64,000 nt of DNA from the NCBI GenBank assembly GCA_017889345.1, contig JAGHEJ010000060.1:42746-106745 (forward strand), given 5' to 3'. Of the stretch, positions 60,666 through 64,000 are shown in pieces. The first letter of the stretch is position 1. Each line of letters starts with the position of its first letter. The stretch comes from Clostridiales bacterium. Lineage in GTDB: Bacteria > Bacillota > Clostridia > Clostridiales > Clostridiaceae. Position numbers and translations under genes: made by a program. The notes under the pieces were generated by a model, which saw only the letters and a list, made by a program, of their open reading frames with translations, ran no database searches and was not told the origin of the DNA.

Positions 60666-62114
60666 TTATGATTTAGTAAACCTACTAACAATACTTCCTA
60701 CAATAACCGTAATTAAAATTGTTATTAAAGAGTATGCCCATATTGATACTTGAAGATTTGTAAAAACATATTTAAGAGAAAGTACAACAATTGTTGATAC
60801 AATAAATCCAACATAAGCTCCAGTTTTTGTAGCTTTCTTACAAAATACTCCAAGTACAAATATTCCAGCTAAAACTCCAAGTACAACTCCAACAAATCCA
60901 TTAAACCATTCATAAGCATATTTTATTTCACTACTTGCAAGAATCATAGCTACAACTATTGAAATAACCCCAACAATTAATGAAACAATTTGAGCAATTC
61001 TCGTTTGCTTCTTAAAACTTAATCCTTTTGTTATAAAGTTTTGAATATCAAGAGTCCAGCTTGTAGCAACTGAATTTAATCCTGTTGAAAGAGTTGACTG
61101 AGATGCTGCATAAAGAGCTGCTAAAAGTATTCCTGTAATTCCCACTGGTAGTTGATATGCTATAAAAGATGCATAAATTTGATCTTGCTGAGCTGTCATT
61201 AAAAGATTTGGATTTTGATTATAAAATACAAAAAGTGCTGTACCTATTAAATAAAAAAGTGTTGCAACAATAATAGATAAAATTCCATTTCCATAAGTCA
61301 TTTTATTTAATTGTTTTATATCTGTTGTTGTAAATCTTTGAACAACATCTTGGCTTGAAATGTAAGAACTAAATGTATTTAATCCTCCACCTATAATTAT
61401 CATAAAAATACTTGTTTTTAAAATATTTGGATCAAAAATTACATCATTTGGAGATAAAAATTTCCCACTTGAAAGAGTTCTTCCAATTTCTGAAATTCCT
61501 CCATCTATATTTAAAATTAAAAATATTAATGTCCCAATAACCCCAACAATTAATACAACTCCTTGTATAAAATCCGTCCATAAAACAGATTTTATACCTC
61601 CAGTATAAGAATATATAATTGCAATAACTCCCATAAGTATAATGAATACATTTACATGTATATTGGATAATCTTGATAAAACAATTGAAGGAAGATACAT
61701 TATAATAGACATTCTCCCAATTTGATATATTATAAAAATTATTGCTCCTAAAATTCTTAATCCTTTACTTTTATATCTAATTTCTAAATAGTGATATGCC
61801 GTATCTATTTTATACTCACTAAATACCGGTAAGAAATATTTTATTGTAAGAGGAATTGCAATAAAAATTCCAAGTTGTGCAAACCATAAAGCCCAGCTTC
61901 CTCCATAAGAGTTTCCTGCTAAAGCCAAAAATGAAATGGGACTAAGAAGTGTTGCAAAAATAGAAACTGAAGTTACCCACCAAGGAATTGTTCCATCACC
62001 TTTAAAAAACTCCTTACCTTGCATATCTTTTTTAGAGAAATAAAGTCCAATAAATAAAACTCCAATTAAATATACAATTAACACTACAAAATCAATTAGA
62101 GTAAACCCTTTCAT
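60666..62114 (-). CDS. Sodium:solute symporter, likely sialic-acid transporter
   Basis: 482-residue SSS-family symporter with about 13 helices. Signature regions: GIGLYFSKKDMQGKEFF-like start, the sodium-site helix SIFATLLSPISFLALAGNSYGG and TLFYLIGTALFVFYNQNPN. Position between nanA and nanQ marks it as the sialate importer (SiaT type), using the sodium gradient. AAGGAG precedes the ATG. Confidence 0.9.
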   Translation of the reverse strand: MKGFTLIDFVVLIVYLIGVLFIGLYFSKKDMQGKEFFKGDGTIPWWVTSVSIFATLLSPISFLALAGNSYGGSWALWFAQLGIFIAIPLTIKYFLPVFSEYKIDTAYHYLEIRYKSKGLRILGAIIFIIYQIGRMSIIMYLPSIVLSRLSNIHVNVFIILMGVIAIIYSYTGGIKSVLWTDFIQGVVLIVGVIGTLIFLILNIDGGISEIGRTLSSGKFLSPNDVIFDPNILKTSIFMIIIGGGLNTFSSYISSQDVVQRFTTTDIKQLNKMTYGNGILSIIVATLFYLIGTALFVFYNQNPNLLMTAQQDQIYASFIAYQLPVGITGILLAALYAASQSTLSTGLNSVATSWTLDIQNFITKGLSFKKQTRIAQIVSLIVGVISIVVAMILASSEIKYAYEWFNGFVGVVLGVLAGIFVLGVFCKKATKTGAYVGFIVSTIVVLSLKYVFTNLQVSIWAYSLITILITVIVGSIVSRFTKS

Positions 62115-62141
62115 GTTAATACTCCTTTCTAACTACAATAA

Positions 62142-63008
62142 TTATAAATACTTTTCTACTAATTCTTTTGCCTTTCTTTTCATATCTTCTGTTGAGTCTT
62201 TAAATGGTCTCTTACAATATCCAGCATGAACTCCAACTTCTTCTAACATAAGTTTTATTGTTTGATATAATCCATTATTTAATATTTCTGTAATTAAATC
62301 ATTTGTTACGTGCTGAACTTCTCTTGCTTCTTTTATTTTGTTATCTTTTACTAAATCAAATATTTCTCTAGTTCTTATACCGTTTACATTAAATGTTGAC
62401 CCAATTGCTCCATCAACTCCAAGTACAAGAGCTGATAATAACATTTCATCAAATCCAGAGAAAATTAACTTATTTGGAAACTCTTTTCTCATTCTCTCAA
62501 GTAAATAAAAATCCGGTGCAGTAAATTTAACCCCAATTATATCTTCATTTTTAAATAACTCTTTAAAATTTTCCATACTCATATTAACCCCTGTTAAAGC
62601 CGGTATAGAATAAATTATCATTTTATTTTTACATTCTCTAATTATTGTGTCGTAATAATCTTTTATCTCATCAAAACTAAACTTATAATAAAAAGGAGTA
62701 ACTGCACTTAGTGAATCATATCCAAGTTCTGTTGAGAATTTCCCAAGTTCAATACTTTCTTTTAAATTTATAGATCCAACTTGTGCTATTAATTTTACTT
62801 TATCTTTTGCCTCATCTTTTACAATTTTAAAAATCTCTTTCTTCTCATCTGTTGAAAGCATAAAATTTTCCCCAGTGCTTCCTCCAACATAAAGTCCATC
62901 AACTTTCATTTTATCAATATTGTGTCTTACAATTTCTCTTATACCTTTTTCGTTTATATTTCCATCTTTATCAAAAGAGGTTAAAAGTGCTGAATAAATT
63001 CCTTTCAT
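62142..63008 (-). CDS. nanA: N-acetylneuraminate lyase
   Basis: 288-residue class I aldolase that splits sialic acid into ManNAc and pyruvate. Motifs: VGGSTGENFMLSTDEKKEI (carboxylate loop), IIYSIPALTGVNMS (Tyr) and IIGVKFTAPDFYL (Schiff-base Lys). ATG at 63008 follows GGAGG by 8 nt; the frame begins five codons earlier, at the ribosome site itself. Confidence 0.96.
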   Translation of the reverse strand: MKGIYSALLTSFDKDGNINEKGIREIVRHNIDKMKVDGLYVGGSTGENFMLSTDEKKEIFKIVKDEAKDKVKLIAQVGSINLKESIELGKFSTELGYDSLSAVTPFYYKFSFDEIKDYYDTIIRECKNKMIIYSIPALTGVNMSMENFKELFKNEDIIGVKFTAPDFYLLERMRKEFPNKLIFSGFDEMLLSALVLGVDGAIGSTFNVNGIRTREIFDLVKDNKIKEAREVQHVTNDLITEILNNGLYQTIKLMLEEVGVHAGYCKRPFKDSTEDMKRKAKELVEKYL

Positions 63009-63027
63009 TTTAATTTCCTCCATTAAA

Positions 63028-63696
63028 TTATTTTTTCAATACATCTACAAATTTTTTACCAATAATTTGAGGCCTTGTTATAGCTGAACCTACAACTGCT
63101 GAATAAATTCCCATTTCATAAGCTTTTTTAAGCTCTTCTGGAGTATTTATTTTCCCTTCTGCTATAACTGGAATTTTTAAATCACAAGAAAGTTTTTTCA
63201 TAAGATCATAATCTGGAGAATCTGTTTGAGGACTATAAGAAGTGTAACCTGATAAAGTTGTAGATACACAATCTACTCCTAATTTTTCTGCCTTTACTCC
63301 CTCTTCGTAAATTGATATATCTCCCATAACTAAAACATTATGAGATTTAATATATTTTATAAGTTCTCCTAAATCTTCATTATTGGGTCTAACTCTATTT
63401 GTACAATCAAGTGCTATCATTTCACATTTACTTTTTAAAAGCTCATCTACTTCTTTTTTAGTTGGAGTTATAAAAACCTCTGAATCATCATAATCTCTCT
63501 TAATTATTCCTATAACTGGTAGTTTTGTAACTTCTTTAATTTCTATTATATCTTCTACCCCTTGTGCTCTTATTCCTACGGCTCCTGCTTGTTTTGCAGC
63601 TTTTGCCATTCTTCCCATAATAAATGAACTATGAAGAGGCTCGTTTTCTAAAGCTTGACAAGAAATAATAAGACCACCTTTTACTTTATCTAACAT
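63028..63696 (-). CDS. nanE: N-acetylmannosamine-6-phosphate 2-epimerase
   Basis: 222-residue TIM-barrel enzyme turning ManNAc-6-phosphate into GlcNAc-6-phosphate. Motifs: GLIISCQALENEPLHSSFIMGRMAKAAKQAGAVGIRAQG, IGIIKRDYDDSEVFITPT, ALDCTNRVRP and VIAEGKINTPEELKKAYEMG. ATG at 63696 follows GGGAGGAG; the frame begins five codons earlier. First gene of the nan operon. Confidence 0.95.
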   Translation of the reverse strand: MLDKVKGGLIISCQALENEPLHSSFIMGRMAKAAKQAGAVGIRAQGVEDIIEIKEVTKLPVIGIIKRDYDDSEVFITPTKKEVDELLKSKCEMIALDCTNRVRPNNEDLGELIKYIKSHNVLVMGDISIYEEGVKAEKLGVDCVSTTLSGYTSYSPQTDSPDYDLMKKLSCDLKIPVIAEGKINTPEELKKAYEMGIYSAVVGSAITRPQIIGKKFVDVLKK

Positions 63697-63732
63697 AATT
63701 ACTCCTCCCACTTAACATTGAAGTTACTTAAA

Positions 63733-63761
63733 ATTTTACATCTTCTGATACTCGTTTACAA
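63733..63761 (-). promoter_or_regulatory. Promoter of the nan operon with a cre-like overlap
   Basis: Reverse strand TTGTAA (63756-63761), 17-bp spacer, TAAAAT (63733-63738). The segment TGTAAACGAGTATC over the -35 matches the cre consensus at 11 of 14 positions, so CcpA control is possible. Confidence 0.6.
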
Positions 63762-63866
63762 CAATAAATTTTAAAAACCACCATTAATTTATAATAAAAT
63801 ACATTTACATATGTTATTATAAAGATAAATAGATAAATCAAATTTTTAAACAATATAGGTGAAAAA

Positions 63867-64000
63867 ATGTCTATAATTACTCTTAAAAATATTTCTAAAA
63901 GTTTTGGAATAACAACAATTCTTGAGGATATTTCTTTTAACATTAATGAAGGAAATAAAGTTGGTTTAATTGGTCAAAACGGTGGAGGAAAATCAACTCT
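63867..64000 (+). CDS. ABC-F type ATPase (partial)
   Basis: The first 44 codons of a soluble ABC protein, running off the right edge. MSIITLKNISKSFGITTILED and the Walker A GQNGGGKST are typical of the ABC-F family (translation factors or antibiotic-resistance proteins). A GGTGA ribosome site precedes the ATG. Which ABC-F group cannot be seen from this part. Confidence 0.85.
   Translation, partial: MSIITLKNISKSFGITTILEDISFNINEGNKVGLIGQNGGGKST

Noticed and set aside
63728..63943. 71-codon reverse frame across the nanE / ABC-F intergenic region
   Set aside because: It runs over the nan promoter and the start of the ABC-F gene on the opposite strand; no ribosome site.

Overview
The window is very AT-rich and reads as the chromosome of a low-GC, endospore-forming, anaerobic Clostridia-type Firmicute. 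Support comes from strong AGGAGG-type ribosome sites, an alpha/beta small acid-soluble spore protein behind a sigma-G-like promoter, SpoVB/MurJ-type flippases, a Rex redox repressor, HPr kinase, PerR- and Zur-type Fur regulators and a V-type ATPase. Sialic-acid catabolism and a mannose-type PTS suggest a host-associated, probably intestinal, lifestyle. A reduced relative such as segmented filamentous bacteria is compatible, but the sequence alone does not prove it. I saw no insertion sequence, prophage, CRISPR array or rRNA; one tRNA (Leu-CAA) lies near the left edge.

Layout, left to right. 1-4.3 kb: end of an unknown membrane gene, tRNA-Leu, a lipoprotein-like gene and a mannose-family PTS operon (manLMN) with manO behind an internal terminator. 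4.4-6.9 kb: folate genes (fused folB-folK, folP, a HAD phosphatase). 7-16.9 kb: a secreted DUF4214 protein, M18 aminopeptidase, a CorA-like protein, DUF896-hprK, an autoregulated sdpR-sdpI pair, a candidate structured RNA, small cytoplasmic genes and a secreted coiled-coil protein. 16.9-22.8 kb: ogg, rex, two membrane-anchored proteins with a shared C-terminal fold, rpe, a second DUF4214 protein, manC and signal peptidase I. 22.9-31.6 kb: a complete nine-gene V-type ATPase operon whose K subunit carries the sodium-site motifs.

31.7-42.4 kb: a zinc-dependent phospholipase-C-fold protein, two convergent MOP-superfamily flippases, RluA-type pseudouridine synthase, M20D amidohydrolase, the DUF5685/degenerate J-domain/membrane-protein cluster, perR with its own PerR box, and two low-complexity proteins resembling spore surface proteins. 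42.4-46.3 kb: tig-clpP-clpX-engB. 46.3-55.6 kb: envelope and sporulation-linked genes: an M23 peptidase, the SASP, two tandem HTH-TPR regulators, a DUF1232 protein and two adjacent rhomboid-like proteins that lack the catalytic residues. 55.6-59.1 kb: a zinc regulon (znuA divergent from znuCB, convergent zur) and MntP. 59.1-63.8 kb: sialic-acid genes (nanE, nanA, SSS transporter, YhcH/NanQ, ROK kinase). An ABC-F gene runs off the right edge.

The genes connect through carbon and ion physiology: sugars enter by PTS (controlled through HprK, with a cre-like site before manL) and by a probably sodium-driven sialate symporter, which a sodium-type V-ATPase could energise; ManNAc made by NanA would be phosphorylated by the ROK kinase and epimerised by NanE. 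Several genes use TTG or GTG starts behind strong Shine-Dalgarno sites, so start codons were chosen by ribosome-site spacing. The least explained parts are the structured RNA at 14.03-14.20 kb, the paired membrane-anchored Mrr-like proteins, the paired pseudo-rhomboids, the paired DUF4214 proteins and the tandem HTH-TPR regulators.
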